Below are positions 1-5,934 of a stretch of 5,934 nucleotides of DNA, in pieces. How positions within the stretch are numbered: the first letter of the stretch is position 1; each line of letters begins with the position of its first letter. The stretch spans positions 1-5,934 of the forward strand of contig CALKDV010000414.1 of the NCBI GenBank assembly GCA_938084085.1, in the 5' to 3' direction. The position numbers and the translations under genes are program-made. Source of the DNA: an uncultured Nannocystaceae bacterium (GTDB lineage Bacteria; Myxococcota_A; Polyangia; Nannocystales; Nannocystaceae). The notes beneath the pieces are model-generated. The model was not told the DNA's origin and made no database searches. It saw only the letters and a program-made list of their open reading frames with translations.

Positions 1-501
1 GGACTCGACATTGTGATTCACAACGCGGGCGTTACACGCGACAAGACCCTCGCTCGCATGAAGCCCGAGTGGTGGGACCAAGCCGTCGACATTAACCTCG
101 GCGCCGTTGAACGCATCACCGCGAAGCTCCTCGACGGCAGCCTCCGCGACCACGGCAGAATCATCTGCCTCTCCTCGGTCGCAGGGATCGCGGGCAACCT
201 TGGCCAGACCAATTACGCCGCCAGCAAGTCTGGTATTTTGGGCTACGTGCGGGGCCTGGCCCCCGTCGTCGCGCGACGCGGCATCACCGTCAATGCCGTC
301 GCCCCGGGGTTCATCGAGACTCGTCTCACCGCAGCCATCCCCGTCGTGATCCGCGAGGCGGGGCGTCGCCTCAGCAACCTCGGTCAAGGCGGCCAACCCC
401 GTGACGTGGGCGACGCGATCACATTTCTTTCCACTCCCGCGGCCCACGGGGTCACAGGAACCACGCTGCGTGTCTGCGGCGGAGCGCTCATCGGCGCCTA
501 G
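1..501 (+). CDS. fabG: 3-oxoacyl-ACP/CoA reductase, short-chain dehydrogenase (FabG family, FabG4-like), 5'-truncated
   Basis: Partial gene: the frame is open from base 1, and the GTG at 13 is an internal Val rather than a start, so the N-terminal NAD(P)-binding Rossmann segment lies outside the window. The visible 166 residues carry the classical SDR signatures: NAG at fragment residues 8-10, the structural Asn in DIN near 30-32, the catalytic Ser in LSSVAG (Ser59), YAASK with Tyr72 and Lys76, then NAVAPGFIET. The family reduces 3-oxoacyl thioesters to 3-hydroxyacyl thioesters with NAD(P)H in the cytoplasm. The stretches AGIAGNLGQTNYA, GFIETRLTAAIP, GGQPRDV and the RVCGGALIGA tail resemble, from memory, mycobacterial FabG4, a roughly 450-residue form, more than the 245-residue housekeeping FabG. 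The full length cannot be seen. The thiolase gene begins 15 nt after the stop, so the two are probably co-transcribed. The exact substrate (ACP or CoA) is undetermined. Confidence 0.93.
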   Translation, partial: GLDIVIHNAGVTRDKTLARMKPEWWDQAVDINLGAVERITAKLLDGSLRDHGRIICLSSVAGIAGNLGQTNYAASKSGILGYVRGLAPVVARRGITVNAVAPGFIETRLTAAIPVVIREAGRRLSNLGQGGQPRDVGDAITFLSTPAAHGVTGTTLRVCGGALIGA

Positions 502-504
502 ACT

Positions 505-509
505 GGAGA
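505..509 (+). promoter_or_regulatory. Ribosome binding site of the thiolase gene
   Basis: GGAGA lies 7 nt before the ATG at 517, in the 15-nt gap after the reductase stop codon. It is a good Shine-Dalgarno match at ideal spacing. It fixes the thiolase start and supports translation from a shared mRNA. Confidence 0.7.
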
Positions 510-516
510 ATCAATC

Positions 517-1812
517 ATGCCAAAGAAAAAACAATCACGACGCGCCGTTGTCGTCTCCGGGGTCCGCACCCCATTCGTCCGAGCCTTCAGCGAGTTCCTT
601 AAGATGGACACCTTCGCACTCGGGGGAGCCTCCGTAGCCGCGTTGCTGGAGCGCACCAACCTCTCCCAGCAAGACGTCGACGCGATCGTCTGGGGCGGGG
701 TCATCCTCCCATCCGCCGCCCCAAATGTGGCCAGAGAGATCGCCTTGGATCTGGGCCTCCCCGCCTCGGTCGAGGGGATGACCGTGACGCGCGCCTGCGC
801 CTCGGGCCTCCAATCGATTACCACCGCGGTCGCGGCGATCGAGCGAGGGGACGCGGATGTAATCATCGCCGGTGGTTCAGACTCCACGAGCAACGCGGAG
901 GTCAGCCTGCCCTCCAAAGCGGTCCACCTCCTCGCGCCCTTCGCGTTTGGCAAGGCCTCGCCGAGCGATGTGATGGGCGTGCTCTCCCAGCTGATGCCGT
1001 TGGGAGACATCCTCCCCAAGATGCCGAAAATTGCCGAGCGAACGACGGGCGAGGTGATGGGGGAATCCGCGGAGAAAATGGCAATGCGTAACGAGATCTC
1101 GCGACTCGCTCAAGACGAGCTCGCGTTCCGGAGCCACGAGCGTGCAGCGGCCGCCATTGAGTCGGGGCGCTTTGATGAGGAGGTTGTGGCGGTCGAGACG
1201 CCGTCCGGCGCCCTCGTCAGCTCGGACACCATCGTTCGCGCGGACACCAGCATCGAGCGACTGGGAAAACTACGACCCGTGTTCGCCAAGGATGGGACGC
1301 TCACCGCCGGGAACTCAAGCACCCTCACCGACGGCGCCGCGTCTGTCCTTCTCATGGAAGAACAAAAAGCGAAGGCGTTGGGCTATACCCCGCTAGCAGC
1401 CTTCAAGAGCTGGTCATACGTGGGCGTCGACCCGACGGACCAATTGCTTATTGGGCCGGCCCTGGCGATGCCCCGGGCGTTGGAACGCGCGGGGCTAGAT
1501 CTATGCGACGTGGACCTGGTGGACATGCACGAGGCCTTCGCCGCCCAGGTGCTGAGCGTCCTCAAAGTTCTGAAAAGCGACTCGTTCGCCCAGCATCGAC
1601 TGGGCCGCGAAACCGCAGTTGGAGAGGTCGACCCATCCCGACTCAACGTCCACGGCGGCTCCATCGCCATCGGCCACCCGTTCGGAGCGACGGGGGCGCG
1701 CATGGTCACCACGATGGCCAATGAACTCCATCGCGGCGACAAAGAGACCGCGCTCCTGGGGATCTGCGCTGCGGGTGGTCTCGGCGCCGCGGCGGTGCTC
1801 GAGCGGGTCTAA
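517..1812 (+). CDS. fadI: Acetyl-CoA C-acyltransferase (thiolase), FadI/FadA2 class
   Basis: Complete 431-residue thiolase, which cleaves 3-oxoacyl-CoA with CoA to acetyl-CoA plus a shortened acyl-CoA, or runs in reverse as a condensation. The acyl-accepting nucleophile is Cys94 in TRACASGLQS. The HEAF motif at 338-341 replaces the NEAF of short-chain biosynthetic thiolases, and His387 lies in GGSIAIGHPFGATGAR. The second catalytic Cys is Cys417 in CAAGGLGAA. HEAF plus CAAGGLGAA is the pattern of the FadI/trifunctional-enzyme beta branch, and the length fits that branch (about 430-440 residues). The N-terminal VVVSGVRTPF is the usual first strand. The ATG has a well-placed GGAGA. The gene follows the FabG-family reductase by 15 nt, an arrangement like mycobacterial fabG4-fadA2, so the two enzymes probably act on the same 3-oxoacyl intermediates. 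All catalytic residues are intact. Whether it serves degradation or synthesis, and its chain-length preference, cannot be read from the sequence. Confidence 0.95.
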   Translation: MPKKKQSRRAVVVSGVRTPFVRAFSEFLKMDTFALGGASVAALLERTNLSQQDVDAIVWGGVILPSAAPNVAREIALDLGLPASVEGMTVTRACASGLQSITTAVAAIERGDADVIIAGGSDSTSNAEVSLPSKAVHLLAPFAFGKASPSDVMGVLSQLMPLGDILPKMPKIAERTTGEVMGESAEKMAMRNEISRLAQDELAFRSHERAAAAIESGRFDEEVVAVETPSGALVSSDTIVRADTSIERLGKLRPVFAKDGTLTAGNSSTLTDGAASVLLMEEQKAKALGYTPLAAFKSWSYVGVDPTDQLLIGPALAMPRALERAGLDLCDVDLVDMHEAFAAQVLSVLKVLKSDSFAQHRLGRETAVGEVDPSRLNVHGGSIAIGHPFGATGARMVTTMANELHRGDKETALLGICAAGGLGAAAVLERV

Positions 1813-1816
1813 CGCG

Positions 1817-1830
1817 CCGAGCACCCTCGG
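1817..1830. terminator. Short hairpin between convergent genes, possible bidirectional terminator
   Basis: CCGAG (1817-1821), a 4-nt loop, then CTCGG (1826-1830) forms a perfect 5-bp GC-rich stem inside the 30-bp gap between the thiolase stop and the convergent regulator stop. The position suits a terminator serving both strands. The stem is short and there is no T-run on either side, so an intrinsic terminator is not convincing; Rho-dependent termination is as likely. Confidence 0.3.
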
Positions 1831-1842
1831 ATCCATGATCGC

Positions 1843-3219
1843 CTAGAAGCTGGAGCGTTCGATCTCGTAGCGCGTGAGTTTGCGATAAAGCGTCGCGCGG
1901 CCGATCCCAAGCCGCCGTGCGGCCTCTGTCACATTTCCGCCGACATGGCGCAGCGCCTCTACGATCGCCTCGCGCTCGGCCTCTTCAATCGAGCGAACAG
2001 TGCCGCTCGTTGACGTGGAGGAACTGCCTGCCGCGCTTTGAGCGGGGTCACGAATATCTGAGGGAAGATCTGCCACGGTAATTCGGGCGCCGCGCGCCGA
2101 GATCACCATGCGCTGGGCAAGATTCTCCAATTCACGGACGTTCCCGGCCCAGCGGTAGGCCTGAAGACGTCGCAACACCTCCGGATCATAGCTAGACACG
2201 GGGCAATCAAACTCCGCAGCGTACCGACTCAAAAAGTAGGGAAAGAGCTCGTGCAAATCTTCAATGCGGTCCCGTAGGGGCGGCATGTCGATTGGGTAGA
2301 TCACGAGTCGATAAAACAGATCGTGCCGAAACTTCGCCTCGTCTACCAGCCGAGCCAGGTCGTGCTGCGTCGCCGAGATCAATCGCAGATTCACGGGTAC
2401 CTGGTCGTGCCCACCGACTCGCTCCACGCTCCGCTCTTGCAACGCTCGGAGTAGCCGGACTTGGGCGCCCTGGCTCAACTCGCTGATGTCATCAAGGAAG
2501 AGGGTCCCCCCACTCGACATCTCGATCTTTCCAGGACCCTTGTCCTCCGGACCCTCGACGGAGCCGAACAGCTCCGACTCGTGAAGTGACTCTGGAATTG
2601 CGCCGCAATTCACGACCACGAAGGGCTTGTCAGCCCGCTCGCTGCGTTCGTGAATCACCCTCGCCACGAGCTCTTTGCCGGTGCCGTTCTCGCCCTGGAC
2701 AAAGACGCTCACCTTGCTCTGAGCGACCCGGTCGATCTCGGCCATGACCTGTCGGATCGGACCCGAAGACCCGAGGATTCGCCGAGCAGACCGCACCTCC
2801 GCGCTCGGCATGGCCACGGTCGCAGGAACATCGAGCGCATGCTCGCGAATGGCTGCCCTCATGACTCCGATGGTCGCTTCCCTCAGCAGCGGCTTGACCT
2901 GGTAGTCGAAGGCACCAAGCTTCATGCACTCCACCGCGGTCTCGAGCTGTTCGTCCGCCGTCAACATGACCACGGGCGAGCGATTACCTCGCTCCTTCAA
3001 GCGCCGGAGCACCTCGATACCATCCATGCCAGGCATGCGTACATCGAGACAGACGCCGTCAGGTTGGTCGTTCTCAAGGGCGGCCAGCAGGGCAGGGCCG
3101 CTGTCAAAACCGCTCGATGAGATTCCATCGCCCTCCAGCCACGCCATCAATAGATTGCGAGTGTCCGCATCATCATCCACCACAAAGACCCGTGCGTTGT
3201 TCGTCGGCGATTCGTCCAC
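1843..3219 (-). CDS. NtrC-class response regulator (receiver, AAA+, Fis HTH) lacking the GAFTGA loop
   Basis: Numbered from the GTG at 3219 (458 residues). Receiver about 10-125: acidic DDD at 15-17, phospho-acceptor Asp59 in LDVRMPGMDG, Thr87 in MLTAD, Lys109 in DYQVKPL. AAA+ about 148-375: Walker A GENGTGKE at 176-183, Walker B TLFLDD with Asp243-Asp244, arginine-finger region FRHDLFYRL (Arg298, Arg304), sensor II in WAGNVREL. Fis-type HTH about 412-453, ending TEAARRLGIGRATLYRKL. Between ELFG and GTLFLD, where sigma-54 activators carry GAFTGA, there are only 18 residues (SVEGPEDKGPGK then IEMSSG) and no GAFTGA. The Walker B acid pair is DD rather than DE. Expected role: phosphorylation-controlled DNA-binding transcription regulator, probably not acting through sigma-54. 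Start choice: the frame stays open to a TTG at 3357, but the added 46 residues resemble no domain. GTG at 3219 puts the receiver at the usual distance and has GGGG 9 nt upstream; GTG at 3246 is the alternative. Divergent to the sensor kinase, its likely partner. Confidence 0.9.
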   Translation of the reverse strand: MDESPTNNARVFVVDDDADTRNLLMAWLEGDGISSSGFDSGPALLAALENDQPDGVCLDVRMPGMDGIEVLRRLKERGNRSPVVMLTADEQLETAVECMKLGAFDYQVKPLLREATIGVMRAAIREHALDVPATVAMPSAEVRSARRILGSSGPIRQVMAEIDRVAQSKVSVFVQGENGTGKELVARVIHERSERADKPFVVVNCGAIPESLHESELFGSVEGPEDKGPGKIEMSSGGTLFLDDISELSQGAQVRLLRALQERSVERVGGHDQVPVNLRLISATQHDLARLVDEAKFRHDLFYRLVIYPIDMPPLRDRIEDLHELFPYFLSRYAAEFDCPVSSYDPEVLRRLQAYRWAGNVRELENLAQRMVISARGARITVADLPSDIRDPAQSAAGSSSTSTSGTVRSIEEAEREAIVEALRHVGGNVTEAARRLGIGRATLYRKLTRYEIERSSF

Positions 3220-3278
3220 GTTGGGTAGCCCCGTCCTCTCCTCCACAAGACTACCGAGCAAACTCCTCGACCACAATG

Positions 3279-3289
3279 CTTGGCCCAAG
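3279..3289. repeat. Interrupted palindrome CTTGG-C-CCAAG
   Basis: Two 5-bp arms around a single C, centred about 65 bp upstream of the chosen regulator start. Dyads of this kind can be binding sites for Fis-HTH dimers, but the arms are short and chance occurrence is quite possible. Confidence 0.3.
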
Positions 3290-3338
3290 AAGTTCGGGAT
3301 CCTCGGAAATGGTCCACAAAAGGGACTCCGCTGGTCCG

Positions 3339-3348
3339 CGGCATGCCG
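3339..3348. repeat. 10-bp perfect palindrome CGGCATGCCG
   Basis: The sequence is self-complementary over all ten bases and lies about 120 bp upstream of the regulator start. It could be an operator. A perfect 10-mer palindrome is not rare in a few hundred GC-rich bases, so this is only a candidate. Confidence 0.3.
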
Positions 3349-3383
3349 AAGCGACAATCAAATACTGGGTTTTGTCCCTCACC

Positions 3384-3437
3384 GCGCACCCAAAACTAGC
3401 TGGGCACGTCGGCCGGTGGGCGCACCCCAGCGCACCC
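3384..3437. repeat. Three direct copies of GCGCACCC in the divergent promoter region
   Basis: Identical 8-mers occur at 3384-3391, 3420-3427 and 3430-3437. The last two start exactly 10 bp apart, one helical turn, and the first two start 36 bp apart. The flanking bases differ, so this is a repeated short word rather than a duplicated block. The arrangement is typical of tandem sites for a DNA-binding protein, and the divergent regulator is the obvious candidate. There is no proof of binding. Confidence 0.45.
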
Positions 3438-3515
3438 GCCCCCCACGGTTGATGATGTCCCTCCTCCATCGTAGGGCGTCGCCCGGACGGCAGCGCGTCT
3501 CTTGGCTCCAGGCCG

Positions 3516-3524
3516 TGATATCCT
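3516..3524 (+). promoter_or_regulatory. Weak extended -10-like element for the sensor kinase gene
   Basis: TGATATCCT fits TGn followed by a -10 hexamer (TATCCT, 4 of 6 to TATAAT) and would place a start point roughly 35 nt before the ATG at 3565. No -35 hexamer sits at proper spacing; TTGGCT at 3502 is too close. Low confidence. Confidence 0.2.
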
Positions 3525-3564
3525 CTTGGATGGCACCGTGCTCGTCTTGGCGCCACGCCGAACG

Positions 3565-5934
3565 ATGAACGACCCGGCATTATTACAAGAGGCGCTCGTT
3601 GAGCTCGCGAGGGCCCGGGACTCCGCCAGGGTTCAGCGCGAGTTGCTCGACCGACTCTCAAGAGCCGCCAGAGACGTCATTCATGCCGCCTCCAAGGAAG
3701 CGTGTTGGGCAGGCGTCATCGATAACCTGGTCGGCCTCATCGACTTCGACGGTGCCGCGCTCTTCCCAGCGGCCCCCGTCGACACCGACATCCCGCTGTA
3801 TGTCTCCAACGAGCTCCTTGCCTCGATCCAATGGTCCCACATCGCCGATCTCCCCAACGATCCCGGTGCACCCGCGATCCTCGCTATCGACCTCACCCCG
3901 CAGGCGAGCCACGATGAGGGAGCTGACTGGGAAGGACCCGCGGAGGTTTGCTCCCTCGTCTGCGTCGGAGCCTCCCACGACGCGACAGCGCGGTCGCCCA
4001 TGCTGGTCCTCGCCTCGAAGAACATCGGCGCGTTCAACCGAAGGACCATCGAGATCTTGCAACGCTTCGTCGCGCTGCTCACCCCGACGCTAGCAATCGG
4101 CGCTGGTCGCGCGGAGCCTGCACGTGCAGTCCCGATCCCTTGGATTCGATTCAACGACGACTTCCTCCTGCTCGCCGCAAACGAGATGGGAGACGCGTTC
4201 ATAAATCGATGGGCTTCACCCCACGGACACGTGCTGCCCGAGACGCTGTCAGCAGCCCTGGCCGACGGCAAACAACTCACCCCGCGCAGGGTGGATCTGC
4301 GCGCCGGCAATCAGTTCTTCTCCTGCGACATCACCCGTGAATCGGACGGCTCATGGACCCTCGTCGCCACGGACATCACGACTCTGCGGAAGAAATGGCG
4401 CGGGCTTGAGAACTCTCAGCGGAGGCTCCGGTACGTCCTGAACGCGCTCTCGGTTGCAGTGCTCGTCGAGGCGCCCGACGGCGCCCCACTCCTTAGCAAC
4501 CCCGCGTACCAAAAACTCTTCGATCATCCTCTCCTCTCCAACGCCCTGCGCAGCGACACCAACGAGGCCATCGCAGACATTGAGGCGAGGCTCGTCTGCG
4601 ATCCCGCGGACCTCGTGGCCATGCGAACGCGCCGCGAACCCTCCAACAAGCCGCGACAAAGTCTCTTTGAAGCGAAACAAGCGGGGAGCCTCCTCCTCAG
4701 CGTCTCCACCGTGTTCAGCGCGGACCGCGAAGTGTACCGAGTTTGGCAATACACCTCGATTCCAGCGACAGTCCTAAATAACTCTTCCCACGAGGAACTG
4801 GGCTCACTCTGCCAGCTGATCGAACTCTCTCAAGAGCCCACCATGCTCTGCGATTCGGCTGGTTCCATCATCGAGCTCAACACGTCCGCTGCCGCGCTCC
4901 TTGGGACCTCGAGAGCCGACCTGCGGCGCACGCTCCTGCGCAGCATCTTCCCGCTGCCCTACCACGCTGCACTCTCCAAGGCTCAGCAGCGCGCCATGGC
5001 CGGCGAAGTGGCCAAATTTCAGGCGCCGATCTCACGGTCGGAGTCCACCTCTGCACAAGTTGAGGTCCAGATCGGCGCGCTGGAGTTCGCGACTCAGCAA
5101 GCCTTTGCGATCACTTTTCGCGATCGATCCGGCCTTCGTTCGGAAGATCATCGCCTCGAATTGCTCTCTTCAGTGACAGAGAATTTCGGCGTGGGCGTCG
5201 CCATCGCCGACCTCCACGGCAGGGTCGAGTGGGTCAACAAAGCGTTCCAAACATCCACCGGGTACTCGCGCGCAGAGACCACGGGCATGACACTGGGACA
5301 GCTCCTCGGTGGTCCCAGCGCCGACCAAGAGCAGCTGGCCCAGCTCGACACACACATCCGCGACGGGCGAGGGATGCAAGCGGAGTTTCTATGCCAGCGT
5401 GCGTCTGGCCCGATGTTTTGGAATTCTGTGCATCTCTCGCCGGTGCGCGATGCCGCGGGGGATGTCTCACGATTTATCGCGGTCCTCTCGGACATCTCGG
5501 TTCGCAAGACGAACGAGGCCGAGATGCTTCGGTCTCAGCAAGAGGCGGAACAGGCGAGCAAATCAAAATCAGAATTTCTCGCGGTCATGAGCCACGAAAT
5601 TCGAACGCCTCTCAACGCGATCTTGGGACTCACCGAACTCGCGCTCCAAGGCAGCCTCCCGACCGAGCAGCGCTCGCTTCTGCGGTCGGTTCAGGCCAAC
5701 TCGGAGATCCTCACTTCCATCCTCCGCGATGTCCTCGACTTCTCGAAGATTGAGGCGAGGCAGACGACCACGGTCCACGAGCCCTTCTCCTTGCTTGAAG
5801 TGACGGAGTCGGTGGCCGATGCGCTGAGCGTTCACGCAGAAGCAAAAGGGCTCGATCTCGTCTGCTATTGCGATCCAAAGATCCCTCCCGTGCTCCGTGG
5901 CGACGCGGATCATCTCCGACAGGTCCTGATCAAC
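3565..5934 (+). CDS. Multi-PAS sensor histidine kinase, 3'-truncated
   Basis: Open from ATG 3565 to the window edge: 790 codons without a stop. Residues about 5-40 form a charged, probably helical or coiled segment. About 40-185 is GAF-like, ending in a helix IEILQRFVALLTPTLAI. About 190-275 and 285-400 are divergent PAS-like segments. About 412-520 is a clearer PAS (IIELNTSAAALLG), and about 533-650 a canonical PAS (GRVEWVNKAF, TGYS, then AVLSDISVRK). HisKA about 665-735 has the H-box MSHEIRTPLNAILGL with phospho-acceptor His677 and the DFSKIEA motif. The ATPase domain starts near 745 and breaks off at the first Asn of the N-box (DADHLRQVLIN). No transmembrane segment or signal peptide is visible, so it is probably a cytoplasmic sensor that autophosphorylates and passes phosphate to a receiver. 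A C-terminal receiver (hybrid kinase) may follow outside the window. ATG 3565 lacks a clear Shine-Dalgarno; GTG 3538 in frame is an alternative. The divergent regulator is the likely partner. Confidence 0.92.
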   Translation, partial: MNDPALLQEALVELARARDSARVQRELLDRLSRAARDVIHAASKEACWAGVIDNLVGLIDFDGAALFPAAPVDTDIPLYVSNELLASIQWSHIADLPNDPGAPAILAIDLTPQASHDEGADWEGPAEVCSLVCVGASHDATARSPMLVLASKNIGAFNRRTIEILQRFVALLTPTLAIGAGRAEPARAVPIPWIRFNDDFLLLAANEMGDAFINRWASPHGHVLPETLSAALADGKQLTPRRVDLRAGNQFFSCDITRESDGSWTLVATDITTLRKKWRGLENSQRRLRYVLNALSVAVLVEAPDGAPLLSNPAYQKLFDHPLLSNALRSDTNEAIADIEARLVCDPADLVAMRTRREPSNKPRQSLFEAKQAGSLLLSVSTVFSADREVYRVWQYTSIPATVLNNSSHEELGSLCQLIELSQEPTMLCDSAGSIIELNTSAAALLGTSRADLRRTLLRSIFPLPYHAALSKAQQRAMAGEVAKFQAPISRSESTSAQVEVQIGALEFATQQAFAITFRDRSGLRSEDHRLELLSSVTENFGVGVAIADLHGRVEWVNKAFQTSTGYSRAETTGMTLGQLLGGPSADQEQLAQLDTHIRDGRGMQAEFLCQRASGPMFWNSVHLSPVRDAAGDVSRFIAVLSDISVRKTNEAEMLRSQQEAEQASKSKSEFLAVMSHEIRTPLNAILGLTELALQGSLPTEQRSLLRSVQANSEILTSILRDVLDFSKIEARQTTTVHEPFSLLEVTESVADALSVHAEAKGLDLVCYCDPKIPPVLRGDADHLRQVLIN

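Larger units (their letters stand above)
3220..3564. promoter_or_regulatory. Divergent intergenic control region between regulator and sensor kinase
   Basis: This 345-bp stretch separates two head-to-head genes and must hold both promoters unless the regulator starts further upstream. No convincing protein domain is encoded in it. It contains three GCGCACCC direct repeats (3384-3437), a 10-bp palindrome CGGCATGCCG (3339-3348), an interrupted palindrome CTTGG-C-CCAAG (3279-3289), and GCTGGG (3399-3404) mirrored by CCCAGC (3426-3431). No clear -35/-10 pair was found for the leftward gene. A weak extended -10 for the rightward gene is listed separately. Confidence 0.6.

Noticed and set aside
498..1019. 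173-residue open frame on the - strand within the thiolase
   Set aside because: It is antisense to a clearly intact thiolase and has no family resemblance.
3220..3357. N-terminal extension of the regulator to the TTG at 3357 (46 extra residues)
   Set aside because: The extension has no domain character, the TTG is a poor start, and receiver domains usually begin within about 10 residues of the start. GTG 3219 fits better, with GTG 3246 as reserve.
3362..3396. GGGTTTTG and CCCAAAAC looking like hairpin arms
   Set aside because: They are complementary in the same direction, not reverse-complementary, so they cannot pair as a hairpin.
3531..3550. TGGCAC followed by TTGG as a possible sigma-54 promoter
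   Set aside because: The -24 GG at 3532-3533 would need GC twelve bases later, but 3544-3545 is GT. Spacing and the -12 element do not fit.
3538..3564. GTG at 3538 as kinase start
   Set aside because: It is in frame but has no Shine-Dalgarno and adds only nine residues. ATG 3565 is preferred although its own ribosome site is weak.
2924..3568. 214-residue open frame on the + strand across the regulator start and intergenic region
   Set aside because: It is antisense to the receiver domain, of Ser/Arg-rich composition, without motif, and it overlaps the kinase start. Not a credible gene.
3681..4310. 209-residue open frame on the - strand
   Set aside because: It lies wholly antisense to the kinase gene, has Arg/Ser/Ala-rich low-meaning composition and no recognisable motif. 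It is a shadow of GC-rich codon bias.

Overview
The window looks like a GC-rich bacterial chromosome segment. Coding is dense on both strands, with strong G/C preference at third codon positions and no mobile-element or RNA-gene signature. A long soluble multi-PAS sensor kinase beside an NtrC-class regulator, near a fatty-acid gene pair, would suit a Myxococcota/deltaproteobacterial type of genome. That placement is inference only; no marker gene is present.

Region 1 (1-1812, + strand) is a lipid-metabolism operon fragment. It holds the C-terminal 166 residues of a short-chain dehydrogenase/3-oxoacyl reductase of the FabG family, resembling the high-molecular-weight FabG4 subgroup. After 15 nt comes a complete 431-residue FadI/FadA2-class thiolase. 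Together they could reduce or cleave 3-oxoacyl thioesters in fatty-acid turnover or synthesis.

Region 2 (1843-3219, - strand) converges on the thiolase across a 30-bp gap and encodes a response regulator with receiver, AAA+ and Fis-type HTH domains. It has the architecture of a sigma-54 activator, but the GAFTGA loop that contacts sigma-54 is missing. The Walker B motif also reads Asp-Asp instead of Asp-Glu. It is therefore probably not a classical sigma-54 activator; this is the most interesting observation in the window.

Region 3 (3220-3564) is a 345-bp divergent intergenic region. It contains three direct copies of GCGCACCC and two short palindromes, all candidate operator elements.

Region 4 (3565 to the window end, + strand) is a large sensor histidine kinase truncated by the window edge. 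It has a GAF-like segment, several PAS-like segments, a HisKA domain with the phospho-acceptor His, and the beginning of the ATPase domain. No membrane segment is visible. It and the divergent regulator form a plausible two-component pair sharing one control region; that pairing is inferred from position only.
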